Assembly (NCBI GenBank): GCA_016870995.1
Contig: VFZU01000002.1
Span: 1 to 64,000, forward strand
Reading direction: 5' to 3'
Length of the DNA: 64,000 bases
Source of the DNA: Acidobacteriota bacterium
GTDB lineage: Bacteria; Acidobacteriota; Terriglobia; Bryobacterales; Bryobacteraceae
Shown in pieces: positions 25,817 to 34,871 of this stretch. The position numbers and the translations under genes were made by a program. How positions within the stretch are numbered: position 1 is the stretch's first letter; each line of letters begins with the position of its first letter. The notes beneath the pieces were generated by a model. It was not told the origin of the DNA. It worked only from the letters and a program-made list of their open reading frames with translations, and ran no database searches.

Positions 25817-27980
25817 AAGAATCGGACGGAGTAGTTGAAGGCGACGCCGCGGCCGATTTCTGGAGCGTACTCCTTGATGAACGACAAGTGGTTGCGATAG
25901 AGGCGGTTGTTGGCGTTAAACCAGTTGACACCAAAGAATTGGATGGTGTGCTGGCGGACCAAGGTGTAGCCGCTACGCATGTTGATGGTGACGTAGCCGT
26001 CCGTGGGGGTCTCGCTGGTGAAAACGCGATCCTGACGGGCGGCCAGAGTGGCCTCAGGCATGACGCTGATGTTCTTGTAGCGCAAGTCAACACCAAGGCG
26101 GCCGCGGACGGGAGGGGTGCGGGGCAGGCTGATGCTACGAGCGGTGAGTTCCGTACGGACCATATCGAAGCCTGCGTTGAGCCAGGCATACTTGTTGAGG
26201 CCAGCCTGGAGGCGGGCATCAAAACCGGTGTAGCGGGAGTTGCCCTGGCGGTATTCGGCGCGAGGCAGGCCATCTTCAATCTTGCCGGTGGGCGCAAGGA
26301 AGACCTGATCGTTGAGCCAGTAATTGAACACGTTGGCTTCGGTCTTGATGCGGCCGTCCTGGCGACGGTATGAGAGATCGAGGCCGTTCATGCGTTCGCG
26401 GTTGAGGTTGACGTCGCCCACTTCAAAGGCGAGCAGGCCAGGGTGGGGACCGTTGGCGTAGAGCTCTTCGATGGCAGGAGCGCGGTACGCGAGCGAGTAA
26501 TTCGCGACAACGACCGAGGAATTGTCGATCGGCACAGAGATGCCCGCGCCACCAGAGAATCCGGTGAAGTCACGCTTGCGGCCAAATTGGGGGTTGTAGC
26601 GATTGGTTTCCACGCGGCCACCGAACTGGAAACGAACGCGTTCGAGGTTCAGAGTTTGGACGCCGTAGCCAGCGAAGGCATTCTGGATAGTTGGCGGAGT
26701 GATCGCCTCGGCACCACGGGATTCGTAGTCGCGCCGAAGACCCCAGATGCCAAAGCTGCCGGACCAGGGACCGCGGCGGGGTTGTTCGACCAGGAAGCGA
26801 TAGTCGAGTTGCTTGTTGAAGAAACGGGTTTCGACTTCGCCATCGGCGATTTCCTGGTGCTTCCAGTCGGAGTAGTTGAGGCTGTATTGGAAGCGGTCGC
26901 GAGCGCCGCCGTTGACGCGGAAATTCCAGCGCTGGTTGGGAAGGGAAACCGACTCGTGGGAGTGGCCTTCTTCTTCCTCCTCTCCTTCCTCTTCATGTTC
27001 GGGCTCTGTGGGGAGTTGGTAGAGGCCGCGCTGTGAGGTGAACGAGGTGGTGAGGAAGTGCTTGCGACCGTAGTAGGAGAAGCCGGTGGAGCCATTGAAG
27101 GCACGGGTGCGGGAGTTGAAGATGCGTTCTTCGGGGGAACGATAGTCGCTGGTGCGCTGGCCACCGGAATTGACGCGGAAGACCCACCGGTCAAAGCCAA
27201 AGTCGATGCCGGCGCTGGTGCCGTGGAGGCCATTGTTGGTGCCGCCAATGCCGGAGACGTAGCCGTGGACACCGCGGTGACCCTGGTCTTTGGCTTCATG
27301 ATGACCGCTGACCATGTTGACGACGCCGCCGATGGCACTGGAGCCGTAAAGCAGTGTGCCAGGGCCGCGGACGACTTCGACGCGATCGAGGCTCTGCGGA
27401 TCGACGGGTTCACCGTGGTCGCCAGACTGAGCGCCAAGGGTGCCGGTACGAACGCCGTCCTGGAGGATGAGGATACGGTCGCCATCGAAACCACGGAGAC
27501 GGGGCGAGTGGTGCCAGGGCCGAAGCTGCGGCGGTGAATGCCGGCTTCACCGTCGAGGACGTCACCAAGAGAGGTGGCAGCTTTGGAGGCGAGCGTTGTG
27601 GAGTCGAGGGTCAGCGTTGAGCTAAAGGTTTCAAGGGAGGATTCGGGCCTGCTGGCCGAGGCAGTAATCGTGATTTCCTGACGGAGAGGGGAGACGCCCA
27701 TTTGGAAGTCGACCGTTCCAGGGGTCGAATCTGTTACCTCAATGGAGCGACGGATGTCGCTTAACCCCTCGCCAGTAGCGACGAGGGTGTACTTGCCAGC
27801 GGGGATATCTTTGAATTCGTAGGTGCCCTGGTTGTTTGTTTCCAGAACGCGGCCTGAGGGCAAAAGAAGGACCGTGATGTTATGAACGGGATTGCCGGTG
27901 GCTTGGAGTGTGACTTTACCGCGGATTTCCGCGGCTGTGAGCACACTGGCAGCCATGAAAAAAATTAATACTGATTTCAC
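25813..27980 (-). pseudogene. ZnuD-like TonB-dependent receptor, interrupted by a one-base frameshift
   Basis: Starts at GTG 27980 (signal peptide around VLIFFMAASVLTAAE), followed by a carboxypeptidase-regulatory domain and a plug reading up to GIHRRSFGPGTTRP. The frame then breaks near 27496-27500 and the plug resumes in another frame with RGFDGDRILILQDGV and RVEVVRGPGTLLYGSSAIGG. The span of 2168 bases is one short of a whole number of codons, which fits a single missing base. A His/Glu-rich loop (26950-27010, containing EEEGHSHES) and the plug resemble zinc receptor ZnuD. The downstream barrel ends in a C-terminal Phe. It may be a true pseudogene or a sequencing error. Confidence 0.82.
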
Positions 27981-27982
27981 AT

Positions 27983-28001
27983 TTTCATTATCGTAATGAA
28001 A
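27983..28001 (-). promoter_or_regulatory. Perfect palindrome directly upstream of the ZnuD-like receptor
   Basis: TTTCATTATCGTAATGAAA: two perfect 8-base arms around a 3-base centre, ending 2 bases before the GTG start of the receptor. Its size, AT-rich arms and position suit a Fur/Zur-type metalloregulator operator, and the receptor has zinc-receptor features. The regulator itself is not in the window. Confidence 0.55.
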
Positions 28002-29162
28002 CTAGATTCTCGTCAAGCCGAGGAGTTTGGCGGCATTGTTGTGATAGACTTTTTTGAGGATGCCTTGGGGCAGGCCGATGCCGTAGATCTGCCAGCGGCC
28101 CTGCGGTGGGACAGGGGCCGGGGCGTAGTTGAAATACTCGTCCGTAGTCTCGAGGAAGCGGTAGTAGATTTCGTAGAGTTGGTCGCCGAAGATCTGTTGG
28201 GGGGTCTCGAAGCCGTTGGGGACGGCGTCGGTGCCAAAGAGGATGCGGTCTTGGTATTTGTCGAAGAACTTGCGGGAGGCGCGGGGCTGGCGGCCGAGTT
28301 CGCCGACGCGGGCGGCGATGTCGACGTGAAAGTTGGGGTGGTTGTCGAGGGTGTTTGAGACGTTCGCCAGATCTTCGGCGAAGTTGCCGACGTGGAGACC
28401 GACGAATTGGGTTTTGGGATGGCGGGCGAAGACGCGGTTGCGCGCGGCAAGGAGTTGATCGTTGGAAGGAAAGTCCTTGCCATGGAAACTCCAGTCAGGG
28501 TGGTTGTTGAGTTCTTCGAAGCGCTCGTTGAAACGGTCGGTGGGAAGGAAGAAGGCGATGGGGTCGGAGACGTGGATGGCGACGGGGATCTTCAATTGGC
28601 CGCAAGCGTCCCAAAGGGGATCGAAGCGTTTGTCGTCGATCTCGATGAGCTTGCCGTCGGAGATGTTGGAGCGGAGATATAGGCCGAGGGTCTTGAGGAC
28701 CTTGAGGCCGCAGGCACCGTTGCGCTTGGCTTCGTTGAGCAGATCGCCCTGGAGCTTGGGGTAGTTTGGATCCTGGGTGAGGGCCCAAGCGGGTTCGGTC
28801 ATGGTGAGGAAGCGACCGGGATAAGCTTTGTCGAATTTGTCGACAGCTTGCTTGAGGCCGTTCGCGTAGCCGCCGGTGAGGTTGACGACCGTCTTGAGCT
28901 TCTGACGGTCCATGGTGGGGAGAAGATCTTTGGGTTCGGCGATGAAGGTGCGATCGCCAGTGAGGGCGACTCCGTTCTTGGATCGCGCGGCCCAAGAGAG
29001 GTGGGCGTGAAAGTCGATGACGGGGAAGGCGGGGCCGTTGATAGGGGTAGCCTTGGCCTTGAGCATGGAGCGGGGTTCGAATTTTTCGATGGGGACGGAT
29101 TGTTGGGCAAGGGCGGCGGTGGCGGAGGAGAGGAAAATGCGGCGGCGCATGAGAGCGATCAT
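28002..29162 (-). CDS. Amidohydrolase (amidohydrolase_2 family), exported
   Basis: 386 residues from ATG 29162, which overlaps the MFS stop in an ATGA quartet; a second ATG four codons on (MRRRIFLSSATAAL) gives the twin-arginine-like leader. The metal-binding HxH is in PVIDFHAHLSWA; other marks are VNLTGGYANG, VAIHVSDPIAFF (His ligand), FVGLHVGNFAE and RILFGTDAVP with the conserved Asp. Family members hydrolyse or decarboxylate cyclic and aromatic substrates. Probably works with the MFS carrier just upstream. The long N-terminal frame beyond 29162 runs through the MFS gene and is rejected. Confidence 0.88.
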   Translation of the reverse strand: MIALMRRRIFLSSATAALAQQSVPIEKFEPRSMLKAKATPINGPAFPVIDFHAHLSWAARSKNGVALTGDRTFIAEPKDLLPTMDRQKLKTVVNLTGGYANGLKQAVDKFDKAYPGRFLTMTEPAWALTQDPNYPKLQGDLLNEAKRNGACGLKVLKTLGLYLRSNISDGKLIEIDDKRFDPLWDACGQLKIPVAIHVSDPIAFFLPTDRFNERFEELNNHPDWSFHGKDFPSNDQLLAARNRVFARHPKTQFVGLHVGNFAEDLANVSNTLDNHPNFHVDIAARVGELGRQPRASRKFFDKYQDRILFGTDAVPNGFETPQQIFGDQLYEIYYRFLETTDEYFNYAPAPVPPQGRWQIYGIGLPQGILKKVYHNNAAKLLGLTRI

Positions 29163-30349
29163 CTCATGGGGCGGGAGCGCATGGAAAAATGCAGAATCGT
29201 GTAAGCGATGATCGAGATGGCCCCAGTTGTGGCGAAGGCATAGCGGTAGCCGAAAGACTGCACGACATAGCCGGTGAGCCAAGTGAACAACGCACCACCT
29301 GCGCTGGAGGCGGCGGTGGTGAAGCCAACGGCAGTAGCAAGCTGAGTTGGGTGGAAGGAATCGGAGTGGAGCGCAAGGATGTTGACGCTCCAAAGACCGA
29401 AGCCGAATGTGCCGAGGGAGATCCAAGCGATCGCATTTGCCGAGGAGGCGGCGTCCACCACGAAGACACCTGCGGCCATCAGCACAGCGCCGATGGCCAT
29501 GACCGTGCGCCGGGCCGCGAGAGGATTGCTGCGAGAGAGAGCCAGGCGATCTGAGAAGAAACCGCCAGTCCATTTGCCCAAATCGACGGTGAGGTAGGGA
29601 ACCCAACCAACAATGCCAATTTGCTCAATTGAGAGGCCGCGCCCCTGAGAGAGGTAATCAGGAAGCCAGAAAACGTAGAACCACCAGACTGGCGTGGCGA
29701 AGAAGCGCGTGGCCATCAGGGCCCAAAGAATGGGTTGAGTGAGGAGTGGCGCGCCGGAGTGAATTGCCGGGGGAGAGAAGGAGGGAAGGGAGTGGTCGTC
29801 GATGGAGAGCAGCCAGAAAATTAGCCAGATGAGACCGATGGAGCCAACCGCCAAAAATGCGGCGCGCCAACCGAATTGTGTGGAGAGTCCAGCCATCAAT
29901 GGGAACCCGAGAACCGAGCCGAAAGCGGCGCCCCCGTCGAAGATCCCAAGATAGAGAGCGCGGCGATGGGCAGGGTACCAAAGCGTGATTACTTTGACGC
30001 CCGCAGGCCAATTGCCAGCCTCGGCGACGCCCAACAGGACTCGCAGCACCAGCAGATGGAAGGCGCTTTGGGCAAAGCCGTGAAGCATTGCGGCCAGCGA
30101 CCAGAAGCCAACGAAAAGTGCGAGCCCAAGGCGAAGGCCAAGCGTATTGATGACAGGGCCGGCAAGCAGTTGGCCGAAGCTGTAGGCGATCAGGAATGCC
30201 GCGGAGATCAACCCATAGTCTGTAGGAAGAAGATGGATCTGATCGCGAAGGATGGGCAGAACGACCGCCAGGGACTGGCGGTCGAGGTAGTTGACGAGCG
30301 TAGAGAGGGTGAGCAGGGCCAGAACCCAATGCGCTCTAAAGGCAGGCAC
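29159..30349 (-). CDS. MFS transporter (anion:cation symporter type)
   Basis: 396 residues starting at GTG 30349, with AGGA a few bases upstream. Twelve hydrophobic segments and the ACS-like signature RALYLGIFDGGAAFGSVLGF together with TLVNYLDRQSLAVVLPIL at helix 1. The group imports organic anions such as hexuronates and aromatic acids. It lies 20 bases downstream of a TonB receptor gene and overlaps the amidohydrolase, suggesting a path from outer membrane to inner membrane to hydrolysis. Substrate unknown. Confidence 0.9.
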   Translation of the reverse strand: MPAFRAHWVLALLTLSTLVNYLDRQSLAVVLPILRDQIHLLPTDYGLISAAFLIAYSFGQLLAGPVINTLGLRLGLALFVGFWSLAAMLHGFAQSAFHLLVLRVLLGVAEAGNWPAGVKVITLWYPAHRRALYLGIFDGGAAFGSVLGFPLMAGLSTQFGWRAAFLAVGSIGLIWLIFWLLSIDDHSLPSFSPPAIHSGAPLLTQPILWALMATRFFATPVWWFYVFWLPDYLSQGRGLSIEQIGIVGWVPYLTVDLGKWTGGFFSDRLALSRSNPLAARRTVMAIGAVLMAAGVFVVDAASSANAIAWISLGTFGFGLWSVNILALHSDSFHPTQLATAVGFTTAASSAGGALFTWLTGYVVQSFGYRYAFATTGAISIIAYTILHFSMRSRPMR

Positions 30350-30369
30350 GCGGTCCTGCTATCGTATCG

Positions 30370-33300
30370 CTACCAAATGAGCTTAAGAGCAAATTGCAGC
30401 TGACGGGCGAAGGTGTTGACGCTGGTGACGCGGCCGAAGTTGGCTGAGGCGAAAGCTCCCGATGGAGAAGAGTACTCGGGGCGATTGAAGGCGTTAAAGG
30501 CTTCGGCGCGAAATTGAAGCTTGATCGATTCCGTGATGCGATTTGTCTTGAAGAAGGACAGATCGACATTGTTACGACCTCCGGAACGGACATCTGGAAG
30601 GCGAGCGGTTCGAACCAACTCGACAGGTTGGCGCTGACGGAAGGCGGAGGTGTCGAACCATTGGGCGGTTGTGGAAGAGGAAGATTTGGCGCTGCGGCCG
30701 AGGCTTTCCGCACCGGTGATCTCAATTGGAACACCGCTTTGAGCCTGATAGATCGTGTTGATCTGCATGCCTTCGAGGAGGCGAGCCATGAAACCCGAGG
30801 TCTTGTTGAGGAACTTGCGACCCGGACCGAAGGGAAGCTCATAGGCAACGGAAGTGACGAAGCGGTGTGGAAGGTCGAATTCAGTGAGTTCGCGGACAGG
30901 AGTCTCATCCTGATCGTTGAGGAAGCGCGTCTGCTCGATCTGTTTGGTGAAGGCGTAGGAAGCAGTGAGACTGACACCATTCGCGAAGCGGCGGGTGAGC
31001 TTGGATTGGAGCGCGTCGTAACGGCTGACGCCAACGGGGAGGCTCTGGACCTGAATGCCGGTGAAGTGGGGATAGGGCCGGAGGAGCTGGCCGCGGGCGA
31101 CAGTGCGGGCGGAGAGGGGACCGGCTGCAATGACTTCAAAGAAGGGGTTGGTGACGGGCTCGTTGAGAGTGTTGCGATTGGAGGCAAAGAAGGTGGATTC
31201 CGCAGGGGCGCGGAAGGATTCGGGGATGCCATTGAGATTTCGACTTACTGGGAGATCGCGAACCTGATTGCCGACGTAGCTGACCTCAAGCAATAAGGCA
31301 CCGGGAAGCTGGCGTTGGATCCCGATGGAGTATTGGTGAGCCATGGGCTGACGGCGGTCGGGACTAGTGAAGGAAACGCCCTGGCCGGCAAGGGTGAGAA
31401 GCCCCTGGGACGCGCCGGTTGCGGGGACGAGGCCAGTGGGGAAGGGGTTTCGCAGGGAGTTGGCCGCGGTGTTGCCGCCGTCGACGGAAGCGACGTAAGG
31501 AGTGGCGACGGAGAAGCCATTGCGGGTTTCGCCGGTTTGGGTGCTGGCACCGTAGAACAGGCCGTAGCCGACGCGGAGCACGGTTTTGGAATCGATCTGA
31601 TAGCTGATGCCGATGCGGGGCGCGATGTTGTTGCGGTCAATATCGGACAGGCCGCGAGGCACACCGCCAACGCCGGCGAAGAGGAGCCCGCCAGTGGCGC
31701 GGAAGTTGGAGGCGGCAAGTTCTGGAATCGGCGCCGCGGCATAGTTGGCACGAGTAGCTGCGGAGAGGGGGCTTTCGGTGGAGAAATCGTAGCCACGATT
31801 CAGGCGGTTGTAGCGTTCGACGTACGCGCCTTCCCATTCGTAGCGGAGACCGAGGTTCAGAGTGAGGCGGCTTGAGACACGCCAATCGTCATGAAAGAAG
31901 AAGCCCTTGTAGTTGGTTTGGTCGGCGGTGGCGGCGTTGTTGGCGACACTGCCAGAGGCGGGCAGGCCAAGCAGGAAGCTAGCGAGGCCGTGGCCGAGAT
32001 TCACACCGGCAACCTGGGGATTGGCTCCGCGGCTAAAGGCTTGGTCGAATGCAAAGGCGCCCGTGGCGTTGGCACCGAGACTGGCGACGTTTGAATTGAG
32101 AAGACGGAACTCGAAACCAGTTTTGAAGGTGTGGCGATTGACGCTCTTGGTGAGGGCGATGCGAGCGGTGTGGGAATCTTCCGCGCCACGGCTTTGTTTG
32201 TTGGCACCGCTGATGCCGGTGAGGCCATTGCTGAGCGAGATTTGAGGGATGGCCTGAAAGGGGAGTAAGCCGATGAATTGCGGAGAGAATCCGAGCGAAG
32301 CGAGGTCATAGCCGAGGTTGTCAGCGCGGCTGAGTGTTTTGAAGCGGGCAAGGCCGTAACGGAAGTTGAGAATGGTGGTGGAGTTGAGCAGGAAAGTATC
32401 GTCGAAGGCAAAGCCGGGAGCGTCTCGGCGGTCGATATCGCCGGTGGCGAGGGACTTGAAGGCACCCTGCCGATCGACGCCGAACTGACGCCAGGAGTAG
32501 CGGAAGAAGGCGGAGTGACGATCGGAGAAGCGGTGGTCAATCTTCCAGACATAGCCGTTGTCGAAGACGGGATCTTTGAAAGAGAGGATGTGATTGGTAG
32601 CCCCGGTAACGGCATCGCCGGTGGTATTGGGAAGCGGATAGAGAGCCAGGAGCCCGCGAGCGATCGGGCTGATGGCCGATGCGGGGATGGTGTTATTGGG
32701 GAAGGCATCGCGGACAAACGTCGTGCCCTGAAGGCGAGTGGTGGCGGGATTGAAGATCTGAACGGGAAGAATGTTAGCGCCACTGCGGACCCGGGACTGG
32801 CTGAAATCGCCGTTTCTTTCGAGGGCGCTCGGGACGGTGTTGACGTTGGCGCGCGGAACGCCTTCGCGAGAGCCTTCGTAGTTGAAGAACCAGAAAGTGC
32901 GATTGCGGCCGTTGTAGAGCTTGGGGATGGTGACCGGAGCACCAGCAGAACCACCGAAGAGGTTGTAGCCGAACTGAGGGATGTTGGCGGCGAAGGTGTC
33001 GCGGGCATTCCAGTAAGAGTTGCGGGTGAAATTGAATAGTGTGCCGTGGAACTGATTGGTGCCGCTGCGGATTGCGGCATTCAGGACACCACCGGTGAAG
33101 CGACCATACTCGGCATCGAAGACGTTGGTTTGGACCTTGAACTCGCTGGCGGCATCGACACTGGGGACGTACTGAACGACGCCATCGGTGCCGGTGTTTG
33201 GAACTCCATCGAGGAGAGATTCGTTGCTGCGGAAGCCACCTCCGCCGAAGGTGGCGCTGGAGATCCCACCATTGCCAGTGGTGCGAAAGAAGGTGCTGGC

Positions 33301-33810
33301 AGTGCCGCGGGCGGTGAAGTTGACGCCGGGCTCAAGAGCGGCGAGGGCGAAGGCATTGCGGCCATTGAGGGGAAGGTCAACCAGCGTACGGCCAGTGATG
33401 ACGCCGCCACGGCTGGCAGAGGAGGTTTCGAGCAATGGCGATTCGGCCGTTACCTGGATGGAGGATTGAACGTCGCCAGTCTCGAGACGAATATCGATCT
33501 GAGGGCGGCCCTGGACTTCGAGGGTCAAGCCCTCGCGGACGAAGCGCTTGAAGCCGGTGATCTCGGCGGTGAGGGTGTAGCGGCCAGGAGGTAAGGAGGG
33601 AACGGTGTAGAGACCACTGGCGTTACTGGAGCCGCTGGTTGTGACGCCGGTTTCGATATTCGTGGCCGTAACCCGAACGTTGGGGATGGCGGCGTCACTC
33701 GAATCGGTGATGCGCCCGGAGATGACGGCGCGAAAGTCCTGGCTCAACAGAGAGACAGCCATTAGGGATAGGGCGGCGAGACGGAGCCGCGAGAAAGCAC
33801 GGGAGTTCAT
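30370..33810 (-). CDS. TonB-dependent receptor, Oar-like
   Basis: 1146 residues. Leader MNSRAFSRLRLAALSLMAVS, then a carboxypeptidase-regulatory domain (AVISGRITDSSDAAIPNVRV), a plug with LPLNGRN, and a large barrel ending RQLQFALKLIW. Typical of acidobacterial substrate receptors. Its ATG overlaps the stop of the LacI gene (ATGA, 33807-33810) and a MFS carrier follows after 20 bases, so regulator, receptor and carrier are co-transcribed. Confidence 0.93.
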   Translation of the reverse strand: MNSRAFSRLRLAALSLMAVSLLSQDFRAVISGRITDSSDAAIPNVRVTATNIETGVTTSGSSNASGLYTVPSLPPGRYTLTAEITGFKRFVREGLTLEVQGRPQIDIRLETGDVQSSIQVTAESPLLETSSASRGGVITGRTLVDLPLNGRNAFALAALEPGVNFTARGTASTFFRTTGNGGISSATFGGGGFRSNESLLDGVPNTGTDGVVQYVPSVDAASEFKVQTNVFDAEYGRFTGGVLNAAIRSGTNQFHGTLFNFTRNSYWNARDTFAANIPQFGYNLFGGSAGAPVTIPKLYNGRNRTFWFFNYEGSREGVPRANVNTVPSALERNGDFSQSRVRSGANILPVQIFNPATTRLQGTTFVRDAFPNNTIPASAISPIARGLLALYPLPNTTGDAVTGATNHILSFKDPVFDNGYVWKIDHRFSDRHSAFFRYSWRQFGVDRQGAFKSLATGDIDRRDAPGFAFDDTFLLNSTTILNFRYGLARFKTLSRADNLGYDLASLGFSPQFIGLLPFQAIPQISLSNGLTGISGANKQSRGAEDSHTARIALTKSVNRHTFKTGFEFRLLNSNVASLGANATGAFAFDQAFSRGANPQVAGVNLGHGLASFLLGLPASGSVANNAATADQTNYKGFFFHDDWRVSSRLTLNLGLRYEWEGAYVERYNRLNRGYDFSTESPLSAATRANYAAAPIPELAASNFRATGGLLFAGVGGVPRGLSDIDRNNIAPRIGISYQIDSKTVLRVGYGLFYGASTQTGETRNGFSVATPYVASVDGGNTAANSLRNPFPTGLVPATGASQGLLTLAGQGVSFTSPDRRQPMAHQYSIGIQRQLPGALLLEVSYVGNQVRDLPVSRNLNGIPESFRAPAESTFFASNRNTLNEPVTNPFFEVIAAGPLSARTVARGQLLRPYPHFTGIQVQSLPVGVSRYDALQSKLTRRFANGVSLTASYAFTKQIEQTRFLNDQDETPVRELTEFDLPHRFVTSVAYELPFGPGRKFLNKTSGFMARLLEGMQINTIYQAQSGVPIEITGAESLGRSAKSSSSTTAQWFDTSAFRQRQPVELVRTARLPDVRSGGRNNVDLSFFKTNRITESIKLQFRAEAFNAFNRPEYSSPSGAFASANFGRVTSVNTFARQLQFALKLIW

Positions 33811-34871
33811 TGAGAGTTCCTTTTCAAGGTGTGGAGCTTGAATTCTTCAGGAGGTGGAGCGCAAGAGGCTCGTTCCATTAATTTGCAGGGAAGAAGTTCC
33901 GAGGGAAGGCTGAGACGAGGATTGCGAATCTGCTCGATGAGCATGAGAGTAAGGCGCTCACCAAGTTGTTCCGGAAAGACAGAGATGGAAGTGAGCGCTG
34001 GCTCGAGAATCGAGAATTCTGGGCGATCGCCAATGCCGATCAGGCTTATGCGAGAAGGGATCTGGATCTGGCGCCTGGTCAGTTCTTTCCAGCAGCCGGC
34101 GGCAATTTCGTCGTTACCGGCGAGAATCGCCGTTGGGACTTCCTGTTCGCGCAAGAGCTGCGCCAGAGCGAGCGTGCCGTAGTCGATGTTAGAAATGCGC
34201 CAGTTTTCGGTGACGCCCATCGCGGTGAGTTCGCTCGCGTCGATGGCGCGAAGGTAGCCGGCGTGACGGTTGCGAAACCAGGGGAAGGAGGTGTTGCCGA
34301 TAAAAGCAACGCGGCGATGGCCGAGGCGGAGGAGGTATTGGGTCGCATCCTGCATTGCGGTCAGGTCGTCAAAAGAAACGCAATTGTGAGGAGGCACACC
34401 TGCAAAACCTTCGAAATTGTTGCCGAGCATCGCGAAGGGTATCTGTCTCTTTCGAAGTACACTCACCAAGTTCTGGTAGTGGATGCCAGCCAGCAAGACA
34501 CCATCGATAGAGCCTTCATGATTCAGCATGGAAGGGAGGGGTAGATCGACGGGACGCATGTCGCCGGTGTACTCGTGGCGGGCAAATACAAGGTCGTAGC
34601 CTTTGGCGCGGAGGTTCTTTTCGCAAGCCTCAAGCACGCGGGTATGGAAGGTATTGAAGTTGGCGTGGTTGCTGAGCAGAAAGAGAATGGTGTTGGAAGA
34701 CTTGCGCTTGAGACGGCTCCAGTGGATGTTTGTCTTGTAGCCAAGCTCCGAAACCGCGTCAAGGACACGGGTGCGGGTATCGGCATCGGCGTAGCCGCTC
34801 TGATTGAGAACCCGAGAGACCGTGGCGACACTGACGCCGGCCAGGGCGGCGACATCTTTGATCGTTGGCAT
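33807..34871 (-). CDS. LacI-family transcriptional regulator
   Basis: 354 residues from ATG 34871; the helix-turn-helix is at the very N-terminus (TIKDVAALAGVSVATVSRVL, followed by the hinge helix up to GYKTN). The C-terminal periplasmic-binding-protein-like domain has SNTILFLLSNHANFN, GVLLAGIHYQ, ATQYLLRLGHRRVAFIGNT and ISLIGIGDRPE. Such proteins respond to sugars or sugar derivatives. It is embedded in the operon: its start shares a base with the DUF1501 stop (TGATG) and its stop overlaps the receptor start. Confidence 0.94.
   Translation of the reverse strand: MPTIKDVAALAGVSVATVSRVLNQSGYADADTRTRVLDAVSELGYKTNIHWSRLKRKSSNTILFLLSNHANFNTFHTRVLEACEKNLRAKGYDLVFARHEYTGDMRPVDLPLPSMLNHEGSIDGVLLAGIHYQNLVSVLRKRQIPFAMLGNNFEGFAGVPPHNCVSFDDLTAMQDATQYLLRLGHRRVAFIGNTSFPWFRNRHAGYLRAIDASELTAMGVTENWRISNIDYGTLALAQLLREQEVPTAILAGNDEIAAGCWKELTRRQIQIPSRISLIGIGDRPEFSILEPALTSISVFPEQLGERLTLMLIEQIRNPRLSLPSELLPCKLMERASCAPPPEEFKLHTLKRNSQ

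Noticed and set aside
29163-29606. N-terminal extension in frame with the amidohydrolase
   Set aside because: It overlaps the MFS gene and reads as a shadow; ATG 29162 in an ATGA overlap fits better.
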